This document shows positions 37,363 to 49,053 of a DNA stretch of 64,000 nt, piece by piece. This DNA is from Collybia mongolica (Eukaryota; Basidiomycota; Agaricomycetes; Agaricales; Clitocybaceae), in the NCBI GenBank assembly GCA_013420905.1, contig JAAXNY010000001.1, forward strand, positions 7,936,001 to 8,000,000. Reading direction: 5' to 3'. The position numbers and the translations under genes are program-made. Each line of letters starts with the position of its first letter. The stretch's first letter is position 1. The notes under the pieces are model-generated. The model worked only from the letters and a program-made list of their open reading frames with translations, was not told where the DNA came from and searched no databases.

Positions 37363-40300
37363 CTAGGATTGCGCGACCTCACGCAATGGTCGGAAAGGGA
37401 TAGAATCGAATTGGGCACGCGGGAGTCGCCAGGGCGCTTGAGGATTTGCCCTGTGGAACTTGCTGACCAGTTCATCTGCATGAACATTCTCGGCGGGTTC
37501 CCAGGAGTTGTGTTCGTACCCGTACCCCTTCCAGGATACTAGGTAGTACAACTTTCCTCTGCTAACCCGACTATCCCGTATATCTCCCACTTCATATTCC
37601 TCCTCTCCGTCTACTAACACAGGCGGCGGGACGGTTGTCGGGCGTCTCCCGGGAATTGGGTCGGCGGGCGCGGGAAGTAGTTTCACCACATGGAACACCG
37701 GGTGGATGCGCGACATGGACCTTGGAAGTTTCAGTCGGTACGCGTGTGTACCTATCCGCTCTGTGATCGGGTAAGGTCCTACATAGCAGTGGGCTAGTTT
37801 CCGCGTTGGCCGACTGATGGGAATGTCCGTTGAGTCTAGGTACATCAGATCACCGACCTGATATTCGGGCGTTGGTCGGTGTCGGCGATTGTAGTACCGC
37901 GTCATATCTTCCTTGGCCTTGGCTAGTGCTGATCGTGCCTCCTCTAGCGCGGATTCCATCCGTTGCGTGAATTCCCCGACCGTCTCTAGTCGGGCGGGTT
38001 CCGTCTGAGGTTCGAATCCCATGCGCGGGTGTCTGCCAGTGTCTAGGAAGAAGGGCGTGTGCTGTGTAGAGGCGTGAACATGGTTGTTGTACTGGAATTC
38101 GGCGAGCGGTAGGAGTTCGTTCCAGTTGTTCTGCCTCTCACTTACGAACAGCCGCAGGTATTGCTCGAGTTCTTGGTTTACGCGCTCGGTTTGCCCGTCC
38201 GTTTGTGGGTGGTAGGCGGTGGACGACGTCAGTTTAATCCCAAGTAGTCGGTAAAGTTCTTACGTGAACTCCGCTACGAATTGCGGTCCTCGGTCGGATA
38301 CCACCGCGTTTGGTAGTCCATGGTGTTTCCAAACCTCCTTCAAGTACAGGCGGGCGGCTCCCAGTGCGGTAATGGTGGTGTGGGTGGGTATGAAGTGAGA
38401 CCACTTCGCCACCGACTCGACTACTACCATGACCGCGTCAAATCCTTCCGATTCGGGGAGTGCGCCGATGAAGTCCACGCTGATAGTCTCCCAGCGGGTG
38501 TTCGGGATTTCCAGCGGGTGTAACTCTCCGATCGGTAATTGACGCTGTATCTTCGTGCGGAGACATAGGTCGCACGTCCGACAGTACTGACCGATATACC
38601 GCGACATCTGAGGCCACCAGTAGTTGCGGGACACCAATTCCAACGTTTTCCATCTCCCCGCGTGTCCCGCCACTCGAGTGTCGTGGTGTTGTTCCACAAT
38701 GCGTCGGCGGAGGTCTGCGAAGTTAGGAACGTAAATCCGACCGCGGAAATACAGTACCTCTTGTTCCTCCCGCCACTCTGCGCTGTGGACCGACTTGCCT
38801 TTTCCCTGTCGGAGTTTCTTCGCCGCCTCTGCTACTGAGTCCTCCAAATGTCTGCCTCGATTTCCGCGCCGAATGTCCTTCATCACATCCTTTTCCTCAC
38901 CTTCCGCCCTGATTCCTTCGAGTGCGCGTATCGTGAACAGCTCGGGTTTGAGGAGGACAATGTCCTTATTGTCTTCCGCTCCATCCGAATGGTCAGCGCG
39001 TCGCGAGAGAGCGTCGGGTTTACCCATACTCCTTCCGGGTTTGTGATGTAAGGAGAAGTCGAAGCGGGAGAGGTACAGAGACCAGCGGGCTTGTCGGCGG
39101 TTGAGTTTCTGGGCTGACCGAAAGTATTCTAAATTCTTGTGGTCAGTCCATACCTCGAATGGGTGTCGGGCTCCTTCTAGGAAGTGTCTCCATTCCTCCA
39201 ATGCCCGAATGATAGCCAACATCTCCTTGTCGTGGATCTCGTAGTTCCGCTCGACCGCATTGAGACTTTTGGACATGAAGGCCACCGGATGCCACTTCTC
39301 GTCTTCCTGACTGAGTTGGGACAATACCGTGCCAGTTGCGAAATCCGACGAGTCGGCCTCGATGCGGTAAGGGCGGTCGTTGTCAGGGAACATCAATACC
39401 GGTCGGGATGCCACTCATGCCTTCAACTCTTCAAACGCCGCTTGTTCCGCCTCGTCCCACTTCCACGCCGCGTCCTTCCGCGTCAGGTCAAAGAGTGGTC
39501 GGGCGTGGTGGGAGAAACCCTCTATGAAGCGCTGGTAGAAGTTAGTAAATCCTAGGAACGATTGTACTTCCTTCTTGTTGGTTGGCGCTGGCCAGTCCAC
39601 TATACCGCTGACCTTGATGGGGTCCATTTCCGTCTTTCCCGCTGAGATGATAAGTCCCAGGTACTCGATCCGCTCTTGTTCGAACTCGCATTTGTCAAGT
39701 TTGAGGAATAACTTGTGTTCCCGACAACGTTTGAGGACTTCCCGAGTGACCCGTTGATGTTCCGCTCGGGTTTTTGTGTAGATGAGGATATCGTCAATGT
39801 ACACGCAGACTACACCGGCGGTGATGAGATCCTGAAAGATTTCGTTCATCATCGTTTGGAACGTAGCAGGTGAGTTCGTGAGTCCGAAGAACATTACCAG
39901 GGGTTCGAACAATCCTCGATTTGTTCGGAACGCTGCCTTCCACTCGTCTCCTTCCTTAATCCGCACATTGTTGTAACCCCAGCGGACGTCCAGCTTGGTA
40001 AAGTACTTGGCCCCGCGCAGTTGGTTGATGAGCTCGGAAATCAGCGGAAGGGGATATGTGTTCTTGATCGTCATTCCGTTCAGTACTCGGTAATCTTGAA
40101 CGGGTCGGAGGGAGCCATCCTTCTTCTTGATGAAGAAGAATGGTGCGGCCATTGAGGATTTCGAGGGGTGGATGCGTCCCGACGACAGGTTCTCTTCGAG
40201 GAACTTGTCCAACTCTTCCTGTTCCATGACCAACAAGGGGTAGACCTTGCACGATCGGGATTTGGCTTCGGGAATGAGTTCAATGGCGTGGTCCCAAGAC

Positions 40301-41265
40301 CGCTTGTCGGGAAGTGCGTCGAAGGATGTTTTCGAGAACACGTCCTCGAATTCGTGTACGTAGGCAGGCGCTGTCTTGCGAAACGACTTGGCGGGTTGGG
40401 AGTTTCGATGGAAGGCTTCCGCTAGCCTCTGGGATATGTTCGGGATTGCTCGACACATCTCTTCCGGTCCCTTTGTCTGCTTTTCCGCGTGGTTTGGGTC
40501 CCATAGACTCACTGCAAAGATGCGGTCACCCTCTTCTAGGAGTTCGGAAAGCGGGTTTGGGTTTTCCGAGTTGGTATCTTCCTCTTCGTCGGTACCCGCG
40601 TTCGGGAAGAGTCCCGCTCGGCATGAATTGATTTGCGCTTCCATTTTCCGCTTCTCCCTAGTTTCCGCCTTGACTTCCTCAGTGCATACCCGACACTTGG
40701 CTGGACACCGACTGAGTTTCACCTCATTCGTTGTCCAGTCTATCTCCGGGTTATGCTCCTTGAGCCAGGTGTAACCTAGGATGAGGTTGTGCATCCCGAG
40801 GTGTGTGACCACGAAGGTGGTTCGTTCCGAATGACCTTTGTAGCGTAGAACCAGTTCCGCTATTTCACTGATAGAGCCCGCTTCGTTCGGAGTCCCGTCA
40901 ACATTGTATACTGCGACTGGCCGCTGTAATTTCCGAGTTGCAATCCGGTGTTTCTCAATGTAATCCTTGTGGATGAACATCCCCGTTGCGCCCGAGTCCA
41001 CTAATCCTGTCACTCCGAACGTTTCTCCCGTGTCTGTAGTTTGGAGCTCTACTTTTAAGTCTAGCGATCTGGCCCCTGGGATCGCTGCGACTGTGTATTC
41101 CTTCGGAAGCCTGCGCTCCCAACGCAGAATCCGCGTTTTCCGACTTGTCGGGTTTGAGGGTACGACTTCGGTAGTAGGTTCAGATGGCGGGGGGCAATCG
41201 TGTATTTCCTCCACATCTAAACAATGGTATCTACTACCGCTCATCAGCGGGGGCGTACTGTTCAC
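37363..41265 (-). pseudogene. pol: gypsy pol with chromodomain, two nonsense codons
   Basis: One frame runs from about 41,265 to the TAG at 37363-37365. It holds an aspartic protease (GLVDSGATGMFI), a reverse transcriptase (SSMAAPFFFIKKKDGSLRPV; VYIDDILIY), RNase H (EADSSDFATGTVL) and an integrase. The integrase has the HHCC finger (AGHAGRWKTLEL..CRTCDLC) and core acidic residues (ISVDFIGALP; VVSDRGPQFV). A C-terminal chromodomain follows (LYYLVSWKGYGYEHNSWEP). Stops at 39415-39417 (TGA) and 38260-38262 (TAA) break the frame. The chromodomain is thought to guide insertion to heterochromatin, which fits the nested position here. Confidence 0.95.
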
Positions 41266-42647
41266 CCGCTGCGAGTCGGAAAATCCTCTGCCTCCTCTTC
41301 CGCTTCCTCTACTTGAGTTTCCGCTTCCTCCTCCTGTGTTGGGACCAGTCGGGTTTGGGCGATGTGCACGTCTAGGTCCACCAAGGCCTGCTGGACAAAC
41401 TCCTCTTTCTCATCCCGCGTCATGAACCTTGTGTCAAAGCCTTGGGGGCAATCCCGTCGTAGGTGTCCTTGTCCTCCGCAGCGGAAGCAGAGAACAGGCT
41501 TTGCCCGCGTTCGGCTTGCGTCTATGTCCATCGGAATCCCTGGATGAAGGGGGGCGGCGGCGCCGGGATTGGTTCGTGGCGGCGTAATTGTGAGAGGCGT
41601 CACATGGGGCGCGGGTTTGGTCGGTAACCTTGCCATGGAAAGACACAAGTACGTAGGGGCTGGGTTGCAAGTGTTCCGCGTACTCATGAACGCTTCGTTG
41701 TCCAGGCGGTTGTCGTCGCAGCGCATCGCGGCGGCGTACCATGCGTTGGGGTCATTCTCCCCAGGTCTTCCGTGCGTCATCATCGCTATCTGGGACTGGA
41801 TAGCAGGGTTGAGGCCCTTCCGATACTTGACCACGATGGTGAGGCCTTCCTTGTATCCCGACTTGTCCACCAGGTCGTGGAATTCGTCGGTATACTTGTC
41901 TACTGTTCGGTTCCCTTGATGATACAACGCGGTTTCTAATCGCGTCATGGCCTTCTGCGCCTCCCCTTGGACATAGAAGTTGGCGGCGAAATCCGCCTTG
42001 AAGGTGTCCCAGGCCAGATATTTCGGTTGGCCCGTGGATTCCTCGTGCCTCAGCGCTCGGTCGGCGAAGTAGTAGGCCCTTCCCGTCTGCATGAACGTGA
42101 ACGCCCATCGGATTCCCGCTAGTTGGTCTTCGAACTGGTGCGGTACCAGTTTGATGTAAAGCTCGCACGCTTGAATAAATGCGCGGCCTTTGGTTCGAGA
42201 TCCGTCAAAGGTTGGGGGTAGTGCGGGTCGGAGAGAGGAAGGTTTGAGTCAGGTTTCTGCCTGAAAGGCGGGAGCGGTGTTGGAGGGAGTGGGGGAAGGT
42301 GTCGCTTGGGCCCGTGCGGTCGGGTTCGGGGGTGGTGCTACATTCGGTTGTTGTGGTTGGGGTGCGGCCTCAGGCGGCGGTGTAGCTGTGGGTGCGGGTC
42401 CCAGACGATCCATCAACATTTGAAAGTTGCGGTTGAGGTTTGCGAAGTCCTCCGACTGTTTGTGCATAGCCTCCTGCATGCGTCCGAGTTCCTCTTCTAA
42501 CGCTCGGAAGCGGTCGGGTTCGGACATCCTGTTGGGCGGATTGCAGTTGGTATGTTTGTTGGGTGAGGGGGAGGATTGTGCGGAACGGGTGCGGGGTCGT
42601 TTCGGCGGTGTACCTTCGCTGAATTCTTCCGCGCGTCGTTTGCGCAA
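41262..42647 (-). pseudogene. gag: gypsy gag with one nonsense codon
   Basis: The N-terminal part (from 42647) is basic, then coiled (RFRALEEELGRMQEAMHKQS) and Pro/Ala-rich. A TGA at 42249-42251 interrupts it. The same frame continues with the capsid-like region (PPTFDGSRTKGRAFIQA; RWAFTFMQTGRAYYFADRA). Near the end is a CCHC zinc knuckle, CFRCGGQGHLRRDC, which binds the RNA genome. It ends at a TGA at 41262-41264, just where the pol frame begins in a different frame. Confidence 0.9.
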
Positions 42648-42679
42648 TCTACGGCCTCTCTCTGGGGAGAGAATTCTAA

Positions 42680-43241
42680 TGTAAGGGCAACTCCGCCGGG
42701 TTACCGAGTTGTGCAGAGTCCGACGACGATTACCGAGTGACGGAGGTCGGGGTCGGGAATTCTAACTCGGAGCTGGTGGAGGGGATCCTAAGCTGATGTA
42801 TTCACTTGTACGACATATGTACTACTCACCTGGTGGAGGGGATCCTAAGAGAATTCTCTAAGGGTCCTCCAGCCAGGTGTACAGGCTATATATGATGTTC
42901 CTACATTAACTACACGTTCCCGGGACGGTACGAGGGCACACGTTGTCGGTAAAGGATCACGTGGGCGCGCCGCAGTGATCCCGACAAGCCACACCCGCGT
43001 CCGCGTTCGGAAACGTCTAACGAGAGTCGGTAAAGGGAGCGGGGTGGTAGCGAGTGTGGTGTGAGTGAGTGGGTGAGTCGGGTTCGACTCGGGTTGTTGT
43101 CGGTAACGACTTGTCGGTAAAGTAGTCGGTGACTACAGTTGGGAATAGGGATCGGGACTGGGGAGCGTTCCTGAACGTTCGTATGGTCGGGAATGTTGTC
43201 GGAAAATGGAAAACGGAGTCGGTAAGGGTGTTCCCCTTACA
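42680..43241 (-). repeat. 5' LTR of the gypsy element
   Basis: It is 562 bp, collinear with the 3' LTR without indels. Just inside it (below 42680 on the minus strand) the sequence reads TTAGAATTCTCTCC. It lacks the TGG that begins most tRNA primer sites, and a similar AGAGAATTCTCT palindrome occurs within the LTR itself. Confidence 0.96.
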
Positions 43242-43246
43242 CACAT

Positions 43247-43681
43247 CCACTCATGTGCACCACAGTGCACACACAATCATCATGGCACAGCCACATCTAA
43301 ATCAGCAAATCAGCAGCTCCTGCCATGCCAATGCTTTCCAACTGCCTGAACAGTGGAAATCCTGAATAAATATAAAGCATGTACTTTATCATAAAGGACA
43401 GACAGCCCTCAGTGTGTGTTAAGCACTGGAATATACACCAGAAGAGCTGTGGGTCACCAAATTTAGCTGAATTATTAATGAATTTAATTTAATCAATAAT
43501 ATTACTGATCAGTGAAATTTCATCAGTATGCAAAATTACTAAGCATTGCCCATCCCCATAATACCCCAATATAAAACATTTGCCGTATAGATGGTCTTTC
43601 TTGCCTAAAATACCCTGTGAAAAGGATTTTCTTAGGGTTCCGGAAGAAACCCCTTATCTATTAACATCATAGTTTCTAACA
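43247..43681. other. AT-rich remnant right of the gypsy element
   Basis: This continues the sequence interrupted by the gypsy insertion. It carries the right member of the inverted repeat pair at 43521-43552. No coding sequence is seen. Confidence 0.45.
43521..43552 (-). repeat. Right copy of 32-bp inverted repeat
   Basis: This is the complement of 36264-36295 with one mismatch. Without the gypsy element and one target copy, the two copies would lie only about 0.83 kb apart, a size typical of a small non-autonomous DNA transposon. Confidence 0.6.
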
Positions 43682-44292
43682 GGTTAGTAACATGTTAGTA
43701 ACACGTTAGTTACTAACTTGCTCAAAAGGGTATGTTAAATATTGTTAATAACCAAATTAAAAAGCAGTCTCACAGATCATTTGAATCTGTTAATTCCTAT
43801 TGATGATTAATCACTAACCATCCCCCCCCCACACACTGCTACCTCAGGACTACATGGCAATGGCATAATCCCACTTTTTGCTCAGTTTATCTGGACAGTT
43901 TTGGGCAACTTTGGGTGATTTGATCCAGATTTTTCACCTAGCCTCTGAAAGATTATTGAAAAATTATGGAAATCACAATTTTTCTCGTATTGCTCTAATA
44001 CTATGACCTAACCTCATTATCATCATGGCTTTCTGCCTCATGCATAGTCTTACAAGCTCTAAAAACCTTACTTGACTGATCTTACATCTCCAATTTTTGT
44101 TAATATGTTCTCAGAGAGTTCAGGAGAGGTTAATATCACTCAGAAGAAAGTAAAAGGGCCAGATATAGTGCAGAAAGATGAAGGCCAAGGGCCTAACTGG
44201 GATTGGTAGGGGGGAGGGATTTTTTCACAATTATTAACAAATATTAACAGTGTTAAATAACATTTCTAACAATTTTTAACATGTTACTAACC
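43682..44292. mobile_element. Candidate MITE with 16-bp perfect terminal inverted repeats
   Basis: GGTTAGTAACATGTTA at 43682-43697 has its exact complement at 44277-44292. The interior is AT-rich and non-coding, with extra GTTAGTAAC-like copies next to the left end and TTGTTAATAA-like pairs inside both ends. The total is 611 bp. I found no exact target-site duplication, so the family and exact ends are uncertain. Confidence 0.5.
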
Positions 44293-44433
44293 TCTTAGCC
44301 AAACATAATGGTCGCGCCAATAAAGCTCGCGCTTGTACAGCCGCATTTCGGCCATAGCTGGTTCCGGGACATGTTGAGAAGGCTGCTTTGAATCATTTGG
44401 GCCGGCGCGCTGTGGTGTATCACCAGAAGACAT
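44292..44433 (-). pseudogene. First exon of a truncated kinase-associated protein gene
   Basis: From ATG 44433 the frame gives 47 residues ending PAMAEMRLYKRELYWRDHYV plus WLR. Many mushroom kinase-like proteins begin with a comparable 'YxRExWWRDxxxWLxxxGYxLRPRY' segment (from memory). The reading stops at the end of the AT-rich candidate MITE, and nothing resembling the rest of such a gene follows. The leftover exon is therefore probably a relic cut by transposon insertion. Confidence 0.45.
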
Positions 44434-45097
44434 GAGATTGCACAAAGGAGCGTAGGGTGTAACGAGTGTGAGTGATTGAGCCAAAGTTAATTCTAGGTAT
44501 TTATGATCCGATATCAATTGGCTCAAATATGGCTGTGCAGAACGTACACATTTACCTACAAGCACCCACAATTCCTTCGCTGTTTCGTTTTTTATCGTGG
44601 TCAAGGTGAGTGCACAAAAAGCCCCAAAAGAAGGCAAAAGTTAACCCTGGCGTGTCTCTTGGCGGCTGCCTAATGTACAACATTGCAACCACAATGTGAT
44701 TACATATGATCCTTGTTCCATACATGGCATACATGCAATTGTACTAGATTTGACATGCGATCGTCACGATTTAGTGAGTGTCCATAACGGGAACCGCGAG
44801 CTACTGAGCCGGTCAAGATTAGTACAACAATTAAAAGCGTGGTACCAGCACCGTTGTCATGAGGCGTACTCGAGCCTGGTTCAATTCACCACGTTCACGC
44901 TCAGACTGTCAGAGTGTGATTCCCAGCCAATTTTCACCCATCGCTTGGCTTGATTTTGTACCTTTTGTTCCACGACTTACGGAAAGCGTATGCAGAGAGC
45001 TAAGAGTATAAGAACCAGGATATAAGCAACTGCTTGATCAACATTTACTTCTAGTTTTCCCGACGCGCCTCAGGCTTCACTGTCGTACTCACTATAT

Positions 45098-45719
45098 ATG
45101 TCTGGATCCTTTCAAACCAAGCTCCCTGACTCTGCTGACATGAATCCAGCCCCGGGACCAAAATTACCTGGCAGACTGGTGCAGTGGATTGGGAATTCCG
45201 ATACTGCCTTGTCCCAGGCAAATGCTGTTGTTCAACACTGGTTTGCACAGGCTGGGAAATCCAAAGATAACTTCCTTAGGACTGGGGTATCCGCTACAGG
45301 CTCCCTTGAGACGGACTATCAAACAATAACCAATGACTTCGACCAGTAAGTCCGAAAAGCTCTGGTTCAAAACATGCGCAACTCACAGCGGCCTCATCTA
45401 ATGATCTTCCTTAAGCTTCAACATGCAGGCAGCTTATTTCAAATCGACGAAGAAGAACATGTCGGTCTTTGACCGGATAAAACAAACCATGAACATTTCT
45501 GACGGCGCCCGACAATTTAACACCAAAGCCAAGGTAGTAAGAAAACCGCTGAAATGTTAGAGCTGCTATGCTGATTTGCCCCTTGTGTAGTACTTTTCCG
45601 AATCACTTGTCGAAGAAGTAAATATGTACCGCCGACAATGTGAAAACCAGGCCATGACGACGCACACAGCGGCAGGACACGCTATTAGCCCGTCAACAAC
45701 GCGAAGACAATCCCGGTGA
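45098..45719 (+). CDS. Small hypothetical protein, 3 exons
   Basis: ATG 45098 opens an exon ending ..ITNDFD. A GT..AG intron (about 45,347-45,417) joins it to FNMQAAYFKSTKKNMSVFDR. A second intron (about 45,535-45,590) joins ..FNTKAK to YFSESLVEEVNMYRRQC, and TGA is at 45717-45719. The product is about 168 residues, polar and mostly helical in appearance, without signal peptide or membrane segments. The frames splice in phase at both introns, which supports a real gene. I do not recognise the family. Confidence 0.55.
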
Positions 45720-47707
45720 AAATTTACGTCGAGTGAACTTCAACGGCGAATATGTTGAATTGGAGGAAACTTACCAAGTGGGGGCTGGCGGAGGTCCGAG
45801 GTTCTGATTTTTACTCGAGATGTTGCCTTTTTGACCTTGGACGCTATACATTCCAGGCCACTAAGCCTATCTGCAACAGTAGTGAATAGACCACTCTCAA
45901 AATCGAGGAACTGCCGTACCGACGTATCGATAGGATCTCGAGGGCATCAAATCTGAAGAGATAATTGCGAGAACCGCAAGGGGAGTCTCACGGCTGTACC
46001 TGGGGTGCCAAATCGAAACATTTAACGTCAATCCTTCAACTTGGACGGTGGATGTGGAGGCCGTGCTGCCTTGCAGTGATGGACGGGGCCACCTTATAAT
46101 ACTTGTGGGCTTGACTTTGGCAAGGGGTGGCCACTGAGCGTGAAGCACACCACGCGGACGGCTGCACAGGGTAAATAATATGAGGTTCGAACATCTGGCA
46201 GATGTATTCAGACTTGGTAGCGATATGCATGTCCTGTCATACTCTTGTCTTTTCAATCGGCTAACTCATCCAACTTGGGTACGGATGTCGGTCTCTGACT
46301 CTGTACAGCGGAACAGTCGTCCACAATCACTTGATATCCGTGAACTGTTACTGGAATGGGACGGCCTGGCTGAACAGCCAACGATGATCGGGGTTGTTGG
46401 ATTTGGATTTGGAGAAACTTCCAAGGGTCCGGCATGCTTGAAACTTGGCTGTCGTGTGATGGAGGAACTGAAGACTTAGTCAAGCCAAAGTGACTAGCAT
46501 TGCTCTGGCTTCTTGGCCACGTCCTTACCGGCGATAACGCGAGAACACGTAGGAATCAGCTTCCAAACCTTTCCGACTTCAGGCTGCCAGCTTTGTCTCC
46601 AGTACCACACGTTCTCAACCAATATCAATTCTGAGATATGGACATATAATGAGACGGACGTGTAATTTTGTGTGTACTGGAGTAAAAGAATAAGAGAAAC
46701 TATTCAGACGATGTTGGCGTATGTTGGATATGTGCTAATGGGTGCGACGCATTGGGTTTGATGATTTGGGTGCAAGCTCAATTTAGGTGTTTAAATTTAC
46801 TGCGTTTGGGTCGTGAATACCTGTATATCAAAAAAGATAGCCGTGGATTGGTCATGTTTTGTCCACATGTATTCCTATGTTGCTTCAAAAGAGTCGGGGA
46901 ATATTTGGTGTGAACCTAGGTTGACTACGATTTAGAATGAGTTAATCATGTATTTTTTGTAGCATACAAGGGACCCAATATACATAAAACCGAACATACG
47001 ACATGTTGGGTATTGTTTCAAGCTACAACCAGCAGTCTTTTGTCACACGCATGTCGGCGAAGGCCCACTGATGAAGGACAAGTATGAAGGGCAATGGGCA
47101 ACAATTTCGTCGCCAGTTTCTGGCTGCGAGGCTGGTCCTGACGCCATGTTGTATGACCGCCGCCACGGATCTCGTCTTCCTGTGTTTGCGTTCGGACATT
47201 CCGAAGCAGAGGCGTTCCAGTAAACTCGTGACCGTCCCCCTCCATTCGAAAATACTCCATAAGGACGGGTCGCCGGCCTTTTGACATAGGTTTAAAGTGA
47301 CACCGGCGTCTATTCGTTTCTCACGGAAGTGGACGAGAATTGCTTGGGCAAACAAAAAAAACTCAGTGGAGAGAGTGAGGGGTTGTCTGTGAGGAGGCGG
47401 CCATGCGCGCTGAAATGGTTAACTAGAAAACGGGTTTGGAGAGATGCGAGGTGGGAGGTAAATGGCAGCACAACTCAAGGCATAGGTGATGGCCGGGTCA
47501 ATAACAGCATTCGTACGTTGGGGAAGCCTTAGCACAGCCAAAGACTGTTTTGGCCATTAGATCAGCTTTCCCTCCAGCATTGAGTACAGTCGACCGAATT
47601 TTTCAAACTTGGACGGCGTGCAGACGACTAGCAGCAAGGAACACGAGTGGCTCGCGAACGAATAGCATACCAATCTACACCCGCACCAGCCAACTTGAGT
47701 TCCAGGC
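45720..47707. other. Unassigned interval
   Basis: Two adjoining minus-strand frames (46483-46253 and 46256-45897) and another at 47355-47023 are open over 75-119 codons. They contain no recognised motif, and I could not link them by convincing introns. A small gene on the minus strand between 45.9 and 46.5 kb is possible. Confidence 0.3.
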
Positions 47708-49053
47708 ATGATACAGTCTCAAACACTCTCGGCTTCACCACTCGAGACGTCTCCCACCGCTCGATCGTCCAAATACATATGGCTGGCCGCATCATGTGAA
47801 GCGTCCATAAGAGGGCACTCCGACATTCATGATGTCCTTCGGGCCAATGAACAACATAACAAGTATTATAGACTGAACTCGACCTCTGGAGATGGAATTC
47901 AGGATCTGACTACAGAGGTCACCGTTGGCGAACGACTTGTCGTCGTTTGTGGTGGATGTTCCAACGTGTATCGTGGAGAATGGACTCGTTTGGGGGGAGC
48001 GGGAGGAGCGGGTCGAGCTATATCGGTGTGTATGGTATTGGAGCCTGACCTAAGGGATCGACTTGACTAGAGTTCTTTAGGTTGCCTTGAAGGTACCGCG
48101 TTCATCGAAGGGGAAGAGGGATTCGGTGCGGCTGCGGGAGGTAAGTTCTTTTCGACAAATGAAGGGGATGTAGTTTTGACACATGCTGTGAACAGCGGTT
48201 GTATCGGGAAGCTAACATCTTCATGCGGTTGAACCACCCGAACGTCGTTAGGTTCTATGGTGTTTCATTTGCGTTTGGCGGGGAGCCTGCCATGGTAATG
48301 CAGTGGTGTAAGAATGGCACCGCGACACTATTCGCTCACCGCCAACCCATTTCCCGCAGGCTACAATTGGTAAGTTGGTATGATGGTGTCGATATAGCAA
48401 CTCATGCAACATATACGCAAGGTCAAAGAGATTTGTGCAGGAGTTGAGTACCTCCACAGCTTAAGGCCACCCATTGTGCATGGTGATCTGAAAGGAGTGA
48501 GCACCAAGAACATGCGGTGAATAGGGTTGACTTACGATGGCCCCCAATTTCATTCTCCTAGGATAATGTCCTCATTAGTGATGCTGGCCACGCAATGCTA
48601 AGCGACTTTGGCCTGTCAAGCGAAACCCAGGAGTATGATCACGATACTCTTGGGGGCTCCTTGCGATGGCAAGCGCCTGAGCTCTTGTTTGATGCAGTCA
48701 ACGACGAGGAGGGCGAAGATAGTTGGGTTAGCTCACCGCCAAGTGCTGCATCTGATGTGTGGGCGTTTGGATGTACAGTATATGAGGTGGGTGGAAATGA
48801 TTGTCCGCGAAAATCCCGTTGATTAGGATTGGCACAGGTGTTGCTCGGCCGCTTGCCCTACCATGATAAGCAGTTGAACTGGACAATAATCCAAGAGATA
48901 ATGCAAGGACATGGTCCAGTAAGGCCAGACGATACACTTATCCACGAATCGACGAAATTATCAAAGTTGTTAGACGAGTGTTGGGAGTTGCGACCATCTG
49001 AACGCCCAAGTATGACTGAAGTTGCATTGGGGCTCGGTGGGATATTTCTTTGA
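47708..49053 (+). CDS. Protein kinase, HGD catalytic loop (kinase 2)
   Basis: ATG 47708 opens about 85 disordered residues before the kinase domain. Its motifs are: glycine loop VCGGCSNVYRGEW, VALKVPRSSKGK with the ATP-binding Lys, REANIFMRLNHPNVVRFYG, MVMQWCKNGT, IVHGDLKGDNVL, LSDFGLS, SLRWQAPELLF and ASDVWAFGCTVYE. The C-lobe reads VLLGRLPYHDKQLN and CWELRPSERPSMTE, and the protein ends at TGA 49051-49053. Introns fall before VALK, after ..RLRE, after DLKG and after CTVYE, as in kinases 1 and 3. The HRD Arg is Gly; all other catalytic residues are present. It is closest in the window to kinase 3 (53845-55298). Confidence 0.88.

Larger units (their letters stand above)
36790..43241 (-). mobile_element. 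Full-length Ty3/gypsy chromovirus-type LTR retrotransposon
   Basis: The element is 6,452 bp long with 562-bp LTRs at both ends (TGTAAGGG...CCCTTACA) and an exact 5-bp target duplication, CACAT, at 36785-36789 and 43242-43246. It is transcribed on the minus strand. The order is gag, protease, reverse transcriptase, RNase H, integrase, chromodomain, which defines the chromovirus branch of Ty3/gypsy. gag has one and pol two in-frame stop codons, so this copy cannot make its proteins. Its sequence is CG-rich compared with the transposon remnants around it, which agrees with a recent insertion. Confidence 0.97.

Noticed and set aside
36790..43241. Classical RIP of the gypsy element
   Set aside because: The LTR differences lie in CpG rather than CpA and are few; deamination of methylated CpG is a simpler explanation.
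47023..47530. Small genes on either strand
   Set aside because: Overlapping frames of similar length on both strands with no family features or linked exons.
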